Shown here: positions 35,295 through 47,861 of the stretch, one piece after another
Position numbering within the stretch: the first letter of the stretch is position 1
Layout of the letters: each line of letters opens with the position of its first letter
NCBI GenBank assembly: GCA_020055645.1
Contig: CM034546.1
Coordinates: 14,322,001-14,386,000 of the forward strand
Reading direction: 5' to 3'
Length of the DNA stretch: 64,000 nucleotides
Source of the DNA: Tomocerus qinae
Lineage: Eukaryota; Arthropoda; Collembola; Entomobryomorpha; Tomoceridae
Position numbers and translations under genes: made by a program
Notes under the pieces: generated by a model
The model's input: the letters and a program-made list of their open reading frames with translations, nothing else
Databases searched by the model: none
What the model was told of the DNA's origin: nothing

Positions 35295-35887
35295 CAAGGA
35301 CGTATTTAGGGGGGGTGCTAGGGTGCTTAAGCACCCCCTAATTATTTAGAAAACACAATAGATATTTTCTTGTTTTCATCATTTATTTAATATTTAATTG
35401 TTTAATTCCAAATTGGGGGAAACATATTTTCGTTTTCATATGCTACAATTTCACATTACGTACGAGCCTTTTTCGAATCTGTTCGACCATTTTCGAATCC
35501 TTTTTCCTTATATTGAACCTTAGGATCTGAGATTATCTTATATATATAGAACTTACAAAATGGAAACGTACCTAGAAATTGGCCATTTCTGAAATGAGGC
35601 TTTCTGTTTAAAACACCTAAAATTACATCTGCCGAACTGAATGGGCGATGATATATGATAAATCACGTATTTGAAAAGGGTGCTGCTCTCATACTCTCAT
35701 CTCACTAGATCTCGATATAAAGGGGACTTTTATGACAAAGAAGATTAAAAATCATAAATTTTTTCGCGCTTCGCGCGAATATTTCTTTTTACCAATATAT
35801 ATGGTGGTGTTCTAATTTGTTTGACTTTTGTAGTACTCAAATTTAGAAATTAGCACCCCCTAGGTCCAATTTCTAGATACGCCCTTG
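35295..35887. mobile_element. hAT-like element (CAAGGACGTATTTAGG family), 593 bp
   Basis: Starts CAAGGACGTATTTAGGGGG and ends TAGATACGCCCTTG, flanked by GTCAGGCC on both sides (35287-35294 and 35888-35895), a perfect 8-bp duplication. It carries TTTTCGCGCTTCGCGCGAA internally. It sits inside the decayed fourth cysteine-rich gene copy. Confidence 0.85.
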
Positions 35888-35999
35888 GTCAGGCCGAAGT
35901 ATGCTTCGGTTTGTTTATACATGAAATAATTTTTTCCACTATTTTTTATGGATTATTATGGATTATGGAAATTATGGACACAATTATGGAAAGTTATTA

Positions 36000-36215
36000 G
36001 TAAATATATTTCAATCGTGACTGTTTGTAAAAAAGAGATACTTTAGATCCGTTTCTTGGTAAATCATTATAATCAATTCATGTAGTATGTCTCTTACACG
36101 TTCTGTGTGCAATCTGACAGAGAGTAAATATTCTATTGAGAATGTTACCTGACACTGAATAATAAAATGTAATTGAAATCTATAAATTTATTTCAAGCGT
36201 GATAAATTGTATCAA
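36000..36215. repeat. Further copies of the upstream CGTGATAAATTGTAT motif
   Basis: Copies at about 36006 (TTTCAATCGTGACTGTTTGT) and 36190 (TTTCAAGCGTGATAAATTGT) match those upstream of gene A. Confidence 0.5.
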
Positions 36216-36949
36216 ATGGATACTTAAGACTTTTGGTAGGCAGTTAACGAGTTGGTGAAATATAATTTTCATTGAGGATACTTTACATACTTAAATGGAT
36301 TAAATCATTCCAGTTTTATTACATGCGTACCTACCTATACAGCCGAAGACAGTTTTCTTTGGTGTTAAAAATATCACAAGTGACGTCTATCAATGGCATC
36401 AAATAATTGAAAGCTAATTGGTTTTCGGTGTCGAAACAAAATTTTCCCGTTCAAATATTTGGATCATTCATGGGATGCTGGTTTGTGCTCTTAACACATA
36501 GTAATCTTTTGACTTTAATTTAAAGTCGCCTAAAGGACTCGTCCCGCACAGCACCTGATAGCTGGTATTTGCACCTCCTTCCCACCTTGCATTAGCACCT
36601 CTTATTTGCCCATAGCTGGTATTTGATTATACTATCTTAACTCTACTTCATCCTAACAGAATCTTCATTAAAATTTTTTTATTAGTGGCTCTCAAAATTA
36701 GTTTTTTTTATCTATAAAAACGGTTTATTTGTCCGGTTCATAATTTTATTGAGAGTATAAATAGACATCTTAGATCTTCAATGCTTTTGCTATTGTTTTT
36801 AAATTTTTATGAATTAAATATTCACATCTTTCTTTATCTGTGTGATACATACTTTCTCGAACTACTACCATACTTCATAGAAATAATAAACAAATATCAA
36901 GGTGGTAAGTAGTATCTTGTTTGCTGTAATAATAATCACTTTTAACTAT

Positions 36950-37055
36950 TATATTCCGCGAGGGCATCCAATGCCTGGAAAACGTCAAGAACAGAGTCTG
37001 CAACTTTCACTGTATTGCAGCAGATTTTTATTCTGAAATGTCACCATCAACTCTG
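36950..37055 (-). pseudogene. Remnant of exon 1 of a fourth cysteine-rich gene
   Basis: ACAGAGTCTGCAACTTTCAC resembles the ACAGAGTCAGCAGCTTTCAC of gene B exon 1, and the flanking text (GCATCCAATGC on one side, TTTTTATTCTG on the other) is roughly collinear. There is no open frame or signal peptide. With the exon 3 remnant at 35.0-35.2 kb it marks a decayed paralogue between genes A and B. Confidence 0.45.
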
Positions 37056-38399
37056 AAATTTAAATAGTTTGACAAGTGACCAACGACGTAAAAAGATTAT
37101 CTGATGTTTCTGTTTTGGTGTGGTTTGAAGTAAGATGTAGCCAGGAAGAGTAAAAAAATGTATGTAATTTTTGGGCAAAATTTCGTCACTTCATACGATT
37201 ATGAATTGCTCACAATTTAGGTAATTTAGGTGATTAGTTACAAATGGGCTCACGGGCTCAGTATTGGATTATTTGCGAATGAACTTGAACTTGAGAATGA
37301 TAAGTCAGTAAAATAATATTTTAATAAATAATATGTATAACTTACTCTTCGATATTTGTCAATGAAATAGATAAACACTAAACACACTAACGTCGTAGGC
37401 TGCATCAATCACTCAGTCCATAGATATATTCTATAAAAAAATTGTATCGTTATTTTATTAATCATGCAACTGATTATCATGAATAGCTGTTAGCTATATG
37501 CACTTCTTCATTTCAGTTATTTAATGCTTTCGTAACAAATTCACACATTTTATAAAGTTATGCTGAAATTATTAAATATACTGACAGAGCTGGGAAATTC
37601 ATTGAACTACTGCTTCAATGCATTCACATTCGCACTGTATGGGCATCTAAATCTAAAACTCAAAGCTTACACAGACTTTAGATATAATTTTACTGAAAAT
37701 CTCTATTAAGTTCATTTATAGAAATTGTGAGACAATAAATTCTTTTCTTTTTTAATAAGCATTCATTCCTTTAAAAATTCCATTTCTCAAATAAATTTAG
37801 TTTAAAAAGACCATTTTAATACTCCATTAATTCAACTAAATCTCCCTTTAAACCGTTTTTGCATTTCTATTTACAGTACATAATTATTTTGTTCGACTCT
37901 ATTTACAGGTAGCTTAAATACCAAGTTCGATATTTGTCCCTAACATTAATTTGGTATATATTTTTTGCTATTTAGTTATGAAATTATGTAAAATCAAAAA
38001 ATGGTATCATCATACAATTATTTAAATTCACTGTTTGGTCTTTTATTTTTTATTCAACTAAATTTATTAATTTATTTCTCATACCCAGTGTAAGAGTAAA
38101 ATTTGATATGCTGAAATGTGGCAATAAAACCAGTTTAAAATTCATTGTCCATTACTTTATTTTTGATACCTAATATTAATATTGACTAATATAATCAGCA
38201 ATAAAAATTAAATGTTTAACTCTGGGAAGGAGAAAGTCTGAAGATTAAGAACTACTAATGACCACAATAGTAAATGAAGCTTGGCCAAGTCTCCAATACA
38301 AAAAAGTGGTACACGGGGTTATTAACAGAGTAGAAGATATTTGTCAGCAGCCGGAAAGATTTTTTTCTGTTGAAACGGAAGCAACCAATAAATTTAGAA
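37056..38399. other. Intergenic, no gene seen
   Basis: AT-rich. The 3' flank of gene B near 38.2 kb shares AATCAGCAATAAAA with the 3' flank of gene C near 42.24 kb, which supports a duplication origin. Confidence 0.45.
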
Positions 38400-39370
38400 T
38401 TAATGGGAACAATAACAATAGTAATGGGAGTAGGGAGAAATGGTAAAAATTTCCAGGTCTATGGGTGGTTTGGGAACTGGAGCAACTATGGAGCAAGTTC
38501 CATCTGCGTAATTGTGGTTTTCAGTGCAGTCAGCTTTGCAGCCAGGACTGTTAATTGGTTGTCCTTTAGGCAACATGTTTTGTATAATCCCAGGTAGAGG
38601 TAAACACTGAATGAAAATCATTCTTAATCTCAATACTACTGCGAGTGCCAAATCAATAATCACATCTGCCCAAAAATATTATTAATTTAATTTTTTTTAA
38701 ATTTTAATTCTCTTCTTTTTTAGGAATATTTTAAAACATGTTTAGAATTAATAAACCTACCGGTATTGCCGTCAACTAGGGTTCCACATTGGGATGCCCC
38801 GTTTTTGAAGTCAACGTCAGTTGTTGGGGGGCTGTCATTGCAGACACAAACTTTCCCTTTTTCTTGTGGTGTGCCACGAGTTGGATTGGGAGCAGTTCCA
38901 CACTGGCCTCCGTATTTGTTGTGGACGTAGATGCAGTCTAAAGTGCAGATGTGGCATATTATTTTTGCTCCTAAAGTTCCGGAGGTCTGGTTACAGAGAA
39001 AATTTACAGGCAGGGCTACGAGACCGGCAGTTATGCTGGCGCCTGCAGGAATGTTGCCGATAGGATTTGGGTAGTTGATAGCAATGTTTCCAGGAAGTTG
39101 TAGAGTAGCCCCTTTGTCCAAAGCAAAAATTTAAATAAATTTAAATAATAATATAAATATTATAACATTTCACAACCATTTTTTTAATTCCTATAAGTAG
39201 ATTTATAAGACTTTACGCAAGAGCACCCACTCCAAAGCTGCTGACTCTAAAACAGAGTCAGCAGCTTTCACTATTTTTGTAATTTTTTCTGCATCTGTGT
39301 GACCGTTGACGCCGAAAGGTATATTGTTTAGTAACAAAATGCTAATGGCAGTAAAAGGAATGTGCTTCAT
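38400..39370 (-). CDS. Secreted two-module CS-alpha-beta-like cysteine-rich protein B
   Basis: Paralogue of genes A and C with the same three-exon, phase-1 structure: exon 1 at 39370-39217, exon 2 at about 39123-38761, exon 3 at 38665-38400; about 260 residues. The signal peptide starts MKHIPFTAISILLL. Exon 2 carries ICHICTLDC, KYGGQC and VCVC, exon 3 carries PGCKADC, DGTC and YYCYC, so both CS-alpha-beta-like modules are complete. The expected exon 2 acceptor is odd: where A and C have AG, B reads TTTTTG before CTTTGGAC. Either the acceptor is mutated, a non-canonical site is used, or the gene is inactive. Exon 1 contains a perfect 15-bp palindrome that encodes extra residues relative to the paralogues. 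Function inferred only from pattern; it may be antimicrobial, venom-like or structural. Confidence 0.68.
39234..39268. repeat. Perfect hairpin inside gene B exon 1
   Basis: AAAGCTGCTGACTCT, loop AAAAC, then AGAGTCAGCAGCTTT: a 15-bp perfect stem with a 5-base loop inside coding sequence. The paralogues lack it. Confidence 0.85.
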
Positions 39371-39484
39371 TTTGGGTCAGCTATTTATTTCTCAGTCGAT
39401 TCAGCGTGAAAAATTATAAGAAGTCAGAAACAGCTTGGCTAGCTGTAAATTTTGAATGCCATTTTTCGTCTAAAGCGACTCGCG

Positions 39485-39490
39485 TATATA
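39485..39490 (-). promoter_or_regulatory. Possible TATA box of gene B
   Basis: TATATA about 115 bases upstream of the gene B start codon. Confidence 0.3.
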
Positions 39491-40498
39491 AATAAAATGC
39501 TTGTTTATAATTATCCATTTTAACGCGTTATTATCTTTCATTGTTATTTCAGTCATGATTAATTAAATACCTTGTAGGCGACATTAACATTGTCATAATA
39601 TGATGAAAGGTATACCCAATGCATTCATGCATTAAATGGTTTTGAATACATGTTAAACATGTTTTTAGTTTTATTATTATTTATTAATAATAAATACTGA
39701 CCTTCCTGTTAAGACATCGCCAATGGGACTATGAAAGTATAAGATTTTTAAAATTTATATTTGATTTACACTATCAGCAACTAATGCAATCATTAGTTTG
39801 AGACTCGGTGAAGTATTTGCAATTATTATTTATTAAAACATATGAAGTAACTTGTAACGTGTATAGTAGTATCCAATTTAGTATAATAAAATGTTATGCC
39901 TCTGCTGAATGAAGAGTTGCATTTTTATAGCATGTATGTAATGTAGACATAATAAACGTAATTAAGACACGAGAAACTTTATTCGCTAGTTAAATAAATC
40001 ACAGCGTTGACATTTTTTTCGATATAAGATATTCTTTTTTATAGGGAAGTGATATAAATAGGTGCAACTATATTCATTACATCTTTATGCTGATTTATAC
40101 CACCGATAATATAAGTTATTTGTGGTGACACATGAATACCATTTACTTTCAATGCTGTGAAAAATATTTGCATCCTTCGGTGTAAATAATTTCAATGTTC
40201 ACACAGTGTCGTGTATTCTACTTACCAGTGGTAAGTAGTCTTTAAAGAGATTTTAACGTTAAATACAACTGCCTAAAAATAAATTATGATAATAATGGTA
40301 ATAATGGTAACAATAATTTTATTCAAATTTCTTAACTTGATTACAATTCGGCGGTAAAATATGAAATATATGCCTTTTTACCACTGTGATGGTAAATAAC
40401 CCTAAAAGTCGATACATTTTTTAGTGTTCATACCATTACATAGAATGTTTACAAAAATAATGAATATTCTTATTCCACTGCTTAATAATAGACATATC
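39491..40498. other. Intergenic, no gene seen
   Basis: AT-rich, no supported feature. Confidence 0.5.
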
Positions 40499-40774
40499 AT
40501 ATCGTCTGCCTAATATTACAACGTAACAAACCATTTCATCATGACTGCTACAAAGTAACAAACCATTTTATCATGGCTGAGACAAAGTAACAAACCATTT
40601 TATCATGACCGCGACAATGTAACAAACCAATGTATCAGGAGTTAGGTTTGTTACATTGTCGCAGCCATGATAAAATGGTTTGTTACTTTGTCTCAGCCAT
40701 GATAAAATGGTTTGTTACTTTGTAGCAGTCATGATGAAATGGCTTGTTACGTTGTAATATTAGGCAGACGATAT
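40499..40774. mobile_element. 276-bp palindromic element with internal repeats
   Basis: The outer ends read ATATCGTCTGCCTAATATTA and its complement. Each arm holds about three tandem units of about 38 bp containing GTAACAAACCATTTTATCAT. The two arms meet near 40636. It looks like a MITE, but I could not define a target duplication. Confidence 0.65.
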
Positions 40775-42299
40775 CTGTTATTGGTAAATTAGTTACACTA
40801 TAAACTATTATTTGCTGGGCAATCTGCTCTTGCCACATCCATTTGCCAGTTAAGTATGTCATTGGGATGTTTTTCAACATATTGAAACGCGTGGTGAAGT
40901 TGTAGCCATGTCATTTAAATCTTATTGTAATTTAAAATATCATATTTTTTGCTGTTTATGCGTTTAATATTGACCAAATGAGATTTTAAGACTGTTAATT
41001 GCGTATTTAGCAAATCATTTTAATCACAATCTGGTTTTTGACTATTTTGAACATTTTAGTTTTGTTGTGCGTAAATACGGTATTTGGAATTTTCTCATCT
41101 AAAGCTTTACATCTATGGGTAGCAAGGGCGTTTTTAAAGGGATACTGAAGAAGACCCTTAATTTTCCAAAAACATACTACATACAACCACCCATGCTAGT
41201 TTCTGGCTCGGTGAGCCAGGCTGGCTCGATTTTTCAACGAGCCGAGCCAGTGGCTCGGCTCGCTGAAATTTTTTTATAGACCTGGCTCGGCTCGGCTCGC
41301 TGAATGTTTTTATAGACCTGGCTCGAATTTTAATTTGATACATTGAACCCATTCAAGTTGCTGAAACGTGATCATAAAACAAAGAAGAAAATAAACTCCT
41401 AGCAAAAATTCCACAGTTACTGGAAGATCTGTTACCATAAGAGTCTACATGTCAGACAAAATCATTTTCATAACCTCGTACATTATAAGATTCAATTGCG
41501 TAACTTTATATAATTTCATTTAATTTTATGTGACAGTGATCATCATGTTTGTATTTCTCTTTGACTACTATTGTTAAAAGAATTAAATATGTTATATAGA
41601 AATACGATCACATCAATTCAACTTAATATAATTATTAAGCATTTAATTAGCTTTATTAATTTAAAAAAAACGTGGTGGAATTCATTCATAACATGAGTAC
41701 GGTAGTAAAAGTTTAGTGCATGGTTGTATAACGTCAGTTCTCGGTTGTAAAACTGGAAATAACTGGTTGTAAAACTAAAGTGCTTGTTCGTGCTAGTAAA
41801 CCTTTACTACCTATCGATGTAAAACTTTAAGTGAAAAATTCCGGTTTCACAGCCAAGCGTTGCACTTTGAATTTTTGCAGTTCCTAAGGACGTTTGCTAT
41901 TTTTTGTGGGTTATGTAATGTGGTTGATAAAAATTTTGTCTGTGAATTTAGGTAGATAATTTGAAATTAGTAAGCATTACGAAACAGTGTTCCAAATACA
42001 TGCAAAACCGACAGCTTTAGAGCCTGAAAAAGTTTTTCGTAGTCATTATTTTGGGTGCTAATTAGTTTTAGTAAGAACAAAGCGAAAATGTTTATTGGGG
42101 ACTTGTTATGTTTTATTTCAAAACTGAATGCATTCATATGTATAGAGATAGTAATAATTATGTTGCAACATGATTATGTTCCATGGAATGGTTTATTCAT
42201 GACGCAGCTAATAAATTTATTAATCTTGACATCTGCTAATAATCAGCAATAAAAGTTACATGTTTTTCTTGGGAAAGAAGGAAGTCGGAAAATTTAGCA
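40775..42299. other. Intergenic with GAGCC-rich repeat
   Basis: No gene is seen. At about 41195-41335 the words CTGGCTCGGCTCG and TTTTTATAGACCTGGCTCG recur in a GC-rich patch. A CAAGGGCGTTTTTAAAGGG end at about 41124 suggests a degraded hAT element. ORFs at 41158-41352 and 42055-42252 are not supported. Confidence 0.45.
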
Positions 42300-43155
42300 C
42301 TAATGAGCACAATAACAATTGATGCCGGGCCGATCCTCCAACAGGAAAACCGCAACCGGAATAACAGCTTTGCAGACTCCACTTGCATAATTGTGATTTG
42401 TGGTACAATCGGAATTGCAGCCAACGCTGTTGAAACCAGTCAATAGACCTCCAAGGCACTGGACGGCAAACATCCTTTCTCTGAATGTGATTGCGACTTG
42501 CAAATCAATTGCCATATCTACCAAAACGTGATTCCACAAAATGTTTTAAATATTGTAGCTATCTATTAATAAAACAATTGTTAATTAAAGCACATACCAA
42601 CAACACGATCGATTACTGGTCCACATTGGGTTACCACGTCGGATATGTTGGCCACATTTGGTGGTTTGACATCGTTGCAGATGCAGAGTTCTCCCTTTTC
42701 TTGTGGAGTTCCTGGAACTGGATTGGGAGCATCTCCGCACTGTCCTCCGTATTTGTTGTGAACGAAGGTGCAATCGTAAGAACAGACGTGACATGTTACA
42801 GTTTCAAGTACACCGGGTTGTTGACAAAGGAAGTCCAGAGGAAGGGTCACGAGGCCTTGGGTTAATACAAGATCTCCAGGAAGGGTCACGAGTTTGGTAT
42901 GCAAACTGGCGTTGTTTTGAATTTCTACATAGATCCCATTGTCCACTCCTACAGAATCCAGTTGAAATTAATTAACAAAATTTAGTGATTCTGTACTTTA
43001 ATTAATTAAATTTTTATTATATTACCTGCTTGGTATTTTTCAACAGCTTCGTTCAGAGCATCAACTAATTCAGTAGGAGTTGTTGCTTCACCGAAGAAAG
43101 CTGCGTTGCTAGCTAGCAAAAGACCAACGAGGGAAATTAATATGTACTGATTCAT
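42300..43155 (-). CDS. Secreted two-module CS-alpha-beta-like cysteine-rich protein C (intact)
   Basis: Exons 43155-43026, 42948-42598 and 42517-42300 are joined by canonical GT-AG introns in phase 1, with no break: 232 residues. The signal peptide is MNQYILISLVGLLLASNAA. A short spacer rich in Glu and Ala is followed by exon 2, with LPGDLVLTQGLVTLPLDFLC, CHVCSYDC, KYGGQC and LCIC, and exon 3, with VGCNSDC, SGVC and NCYC. Exon 2 has eight cysteines, including the six of the CS-alpha-beta pattern; exon 3 has exactly six. Both modules have ten residues between the CxxxC and the next Cys and an unusually long loop before CxC. The signal peptide and even cysteine count point to an extracellular disulphide-rich protein. 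Intact coding, conserved cysteines and three paralogues argue that the family is real. The role (defence, venom-like or structural) is not shown by sequence. Confidence 0.82.
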
Positions 43156-46100
43156 TTTGGATTATCAGCAATATCACTGTTGTTTATATTTAGCCTGACG
43201 AGTTAAGCAGCCCGGAACAGCTTAAACTGTAAGTAATGAACAACAGCCCGATTTTTGGCTTTTTAAACGAATTCTCAAGTGAATTTTTTTTGATGTACCG
43301 ACATTTAACTCCTCATAAATAAGAGGCAATAATAATATAATTTTTATTTCAACTGTGACTGATTGTGTAAGGTGGGCATTTATTACATGAATTAAATTGC
43401 CAGTTGTACACCTGCCATTCTTATCAAGGGGATTAATTCACATTACTTAAACGATTAGACTTTATTGAATGTACGCACATATGTTTATCATACACACATA
43501 CCTTCTACGTCCAATATGCGGTGCTTTAAGACTTTATTGCCAATGCAAGCAACCACAGGCGAGGGCAGCGCCCGGATTAGCCATAAAAGATTGAATTTAT
43601 TTTTAGAAATCTCATTAATGCATAGTGGTGTCCCAACTCTATTGGGCAGTGCAGTACATTGAACCAAAATGTTATTTTCTTTTCTTTTAAAATTGAACAG
43701 TTGATGATAGAATTATTAGATAAGTATATTAACATATTGTTTTGATTCGAGCATATTATATGAACCACTGTGCGCGAAAATGATTGCCATATTTTGTTTA
43801 TTATGAAGATTGATCAGTTTTGGCCACATGCCTTATAAAATGGATTTTTTTCGATAAATCATTTGATTTTTGTCTTTATTTGTTACTACCATAACGACAT
43901 GAGGATTTTATAAAATAAGTTATTAGCAACCGTCACCTATAACTATGCGATTTTTTTTGGTTTGAAACACTGTTCAACTGTTCAAGCACAAATGAAAATT
44001 TTCAAAATTGTGTCCGTGCGTCTATCAATATACTGCTATTAAAAGTTTCACAAAATTGGTGCAATTGAGATGTTGAGTAAGTATTAAAAGTGCAGAATAT
44101 CACCAACGTATCAAGTGTGCCAAAAATGCCTTAAATATCGCGCAAAAATTTTGTACGGCATGCCGTAAACTAAATATCGCCAAAATGCGGATTCCATACC
44201 TATCAAAAACGACGACTTTGCTTAATAATTTATGTTACAATATGCAGTATTTACGGCATTTACGGATTGCCATACATATTAATTTAATTTACGGCGTACT
44301 GACTTTATACTCCGTCATCAGATAGATGTGTTTGTAACCAACTGAAAAAAATTTCCTTCAGAAATGGGCAAATTTTCTTACTTTTTGGGCTTTGTCCAAA
44401 AATTCAGGGTTTTTGCTCTTTGCTACCCAAAACCCACCCAAAAAGCCGAGTTTTTGGGTTTGTCATGCCCTGTTAATTATTGATTATCACATACAGTAGA
44501 AATAAGCAATACAGGAAGTAAAACAATGTTTTAATTCGCGATGCATTATGAAAGCAACAGTGAGAGTTTGCTGAATTATAATTTTTTATTCAGGAGACTA
44601 TCCCCATTAGGCTAAGTGATATGATTTTATTTCTATAAATAATGAGGAGAATCAATTCTCAATGTATAGAGATCTAGTCATATGGTAGCCAATAATTAAA
44701 TTATAATTACTGTAAAATATGAAGACAAAAGGTAAAATGGTTATCATACTTATAGTAATTGATATTCAAGCAGGAAATTGTTAAACACGAAAGCACTGGA
44801 TGAATAATTGAAATTAATATTTCGACATGACTTTACTGTTCTCTTTGGCTTAACACGAATTGTAAATTAACGTCTTCAATATTAGCATTAGTTAATATTT
44901 CTAATCTCGCACACAATGTATTGTATACTTGTGATGACAAAATTAATGACTAAGTCCGTAACCGTTACTGAAAGTTATTAACCTATTATAAACACTTTTA
45001 TCATTTATTGCAAGGTTAAGTAACATTGCATTGCAGGTTAAATGTTGGTGTATCAAAAAATTAAAATTTGATACATCGAATTCTGTTCATTTACCGCAAA
45101 TTTAGATTTTTGTATGGTAGTAGTGCCAAGCTTACATCATCGTAATTTAAGGAGGCATATAATCTTTTAGTTAAACGAACTCTAATATAATTTTTTTGAT
45201 GTACCGACTTTTAAATCTTTTAATAAGAGATATTTTTATTTGTATCTATGATTTATGATTGATTGTGTGTGTGTAAGGAATGTACGCAATATAACATCCA
45301 GCTACAATTAAATTGACAGTTATGTAACTGAAAATATTTGTATTGAAGCAAATTAATGTTACATATAGTGGCTATATCCTTTAACTGAATACGAGAACAC
45401 CGATATCGTACTTAAATAATTGTAAAGTATACCTAGATAAGCATAGCCACAGCTTTCGTCCCAAGTGCAAGAGTTAAAACATTTTATTGTTAATTGCTAC
45501 ATCGTTAATGTGTGCAAACAAAATAGTGAGGACAGACTTTTATCGCTTTAAGTGAATTAACTTTCATTACTCAATGTTAATTTAAAGTGAGAAGGATGTT
45601 TAATGTATTATTATACAGATAAGTTTAAGATAAACACATAATATTATTACTTCAACATTATACAACCTAACCCAAGGCATCAGGGCATTGATTGCAGTAG
45701 TTCTAATACATTTCAACTCGGTAAATAGCAAAATGATAATTTCAAGCCATGACAATCCAATAAGCAGTATTCCCTAAAGAATAACAATCTGCTTATGGTT
45801 CTTGGAAATAAAGATGATACATAGTCGTATACATTATGTTATAAACATTATAAGTATTTAGTATAGGTAGGCCTATTAAATCTGTAATTCAGCTAGGTAC
45901 GGTGTACATGGGGCTGTAGAAAACATTATTCCAAGGAGCGGTATAGGAGCAGTGCCAAAATCGGATTTTTCGGATTTCTAGAGCTGTGCGGCAAAGTTCA
46001 TTCTATAGGTTAGTGATTTTGAAGCGAACAACAACCAGAAAAGCCTTAGGTTGAAGACCGCACACAATAGTCCATAATCTGACGCTGTGCGGTGTGACGA

Positions 46101-47861
46101 TTGCTACTTTTCCCTCAGAAAATCAATTCAACCTTTACTGATAATAATTATCACTTCATTTCATTTTTAAACTGTCGCGTCAATTCGCAGAACAACTCGT
46201 TTCACTCATGATTTGCAATGCTCGATAATAGTTAGTATATTTATTATTTATGTACAAGTTGTTAAACAGTATAAGACGACTTATAAATGCATGGAGTGGT
46301 GTATAAGTGTATACCTTATTCTTATTACGATTACATTACAATGAAAACATCCAGCTGAAACCTGGCTGTCAGCAGACTTAATTAAATATTATCATGGCAT
46401 TTTGGTTTTTCCGAAAACCATAAAGTGGGCGTCTAATACAACTTAGCTTTAAAGCGTTTTGTAAGACTAATGCAGATGTTTTAATTTTAGCTTGTATAAC
46501 GAGCTTCTTCTATAACACTTCTAAAGCTTTTAACTCAAATTAATTTCTAGCGTTCGTGTGACGCCAAGCAACAGCAGCACCTACCAATGACTTTTTTATT
46601 TTCCCAAAAATGATTTCTGTAATTTCGTTTACCGACTTATGAGCCTCCCAGTCCCCCTCCAGGTTAGGGCATCTTCAATAATTTCAATAACCCTATTCAA
46701 CCTGAAAGCCAATTTTTCTATTCCGATATACTATCATGTCATGTTTATGTTTTCAACATTGTACTCAATTCATTGTTAAACTGAAAATACAGCTGCAAAC
46801 TGAAGACTGTACGATGTTTTCGCCCCTTCGGCCTACTTATTTTACTTTCATAGTTGTAAATGTTGTAATACTTTTCATTACTTCTTATACAGTAAATATT
46901 GCAATTTTGTAGGATATTATCACACTATTTTGAGTCCGAATTTTTTTGCTATTATATCCCCTGTGCCTACTATTGTGCTTGTATCTGGAAGTAGTATGGT
47001 TTTATTTATTGGACAATATGTTATTTATATATTTAGGGTGATACATAACAAAGTACATAACAAAGGTATATTTACTGATATTTTATACATGGATAGTTAG
47101 ATAAACTGAACGATTGTCTGACGTTTATGTTTCCGAGTAAAGACAAGTAAAGTATATTGCCAGTCCTCCTCATGTCATCAATTATTAATTAGTTTTTGAG
47201 TATACTTATACAACAAATTATATATTTGTGTTAATATTGAATAAATGTTTCCAGGTAATCCTAATTTATTATTATTATAGTGCATATAAACTACAGTTAC
47301 ATCGCTCTTGCTGTGACGGCAAAGGCTTGTTCGTGTCGTGATCGTGAATACTAAAATTTTATATATGATTGAAGTAGACTCTGATACACTGAGTTACCTT
47401 TGGTTTTACTATATAGACAGTAATATGGATGATACATTAAATAATTAAATGTAGTTTTAAGAAATGAAGTAAATTACTTGAAACTTTTAATAAACTTTAA
47501 CTTAGAATTTATATTTGGGTTGCAATAGCATTTATGTCATTTTTAAACCGGAGTTGTTTCAGTTTTGACTATCTTATTTTCCACTGTTTAAACAATACTG
47601 GACGTAATTAGAACTTTTGTCAAAATACGTATTCAACGAAATTATATTGGAATTTTTGAATTATCGTATAAACTGTTGAAAATTACAAATTAAGACCGAA
47701 TAAATAATATTGATAATTTGTAAGTTTATTTGTACCTGAATTATTTAATCTCAATTTCTGCCTCAAAAGACGCCGAAATAAATATTTACAAAAAAATATT
47801 TTATTTCAACAAAACTTTTAAAATTTACGAAAAAACTTCTTTGTAGAATTCGTAAACTAAA
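43156..47861. other. Intergenic, one transposon end
   Basis: Nearly 4.7 kb without a supported gene. At about 44395-44470 runs of AAACCC words end in GTCATGCCCTG, the terminus of the hAT element at 15.9-18.7 kb; the left end is missing. A patch at 44150-44310 repeats TACGGCAT / ATGCCGTA words. Nothing else is recognised. Confidence 0.45.
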
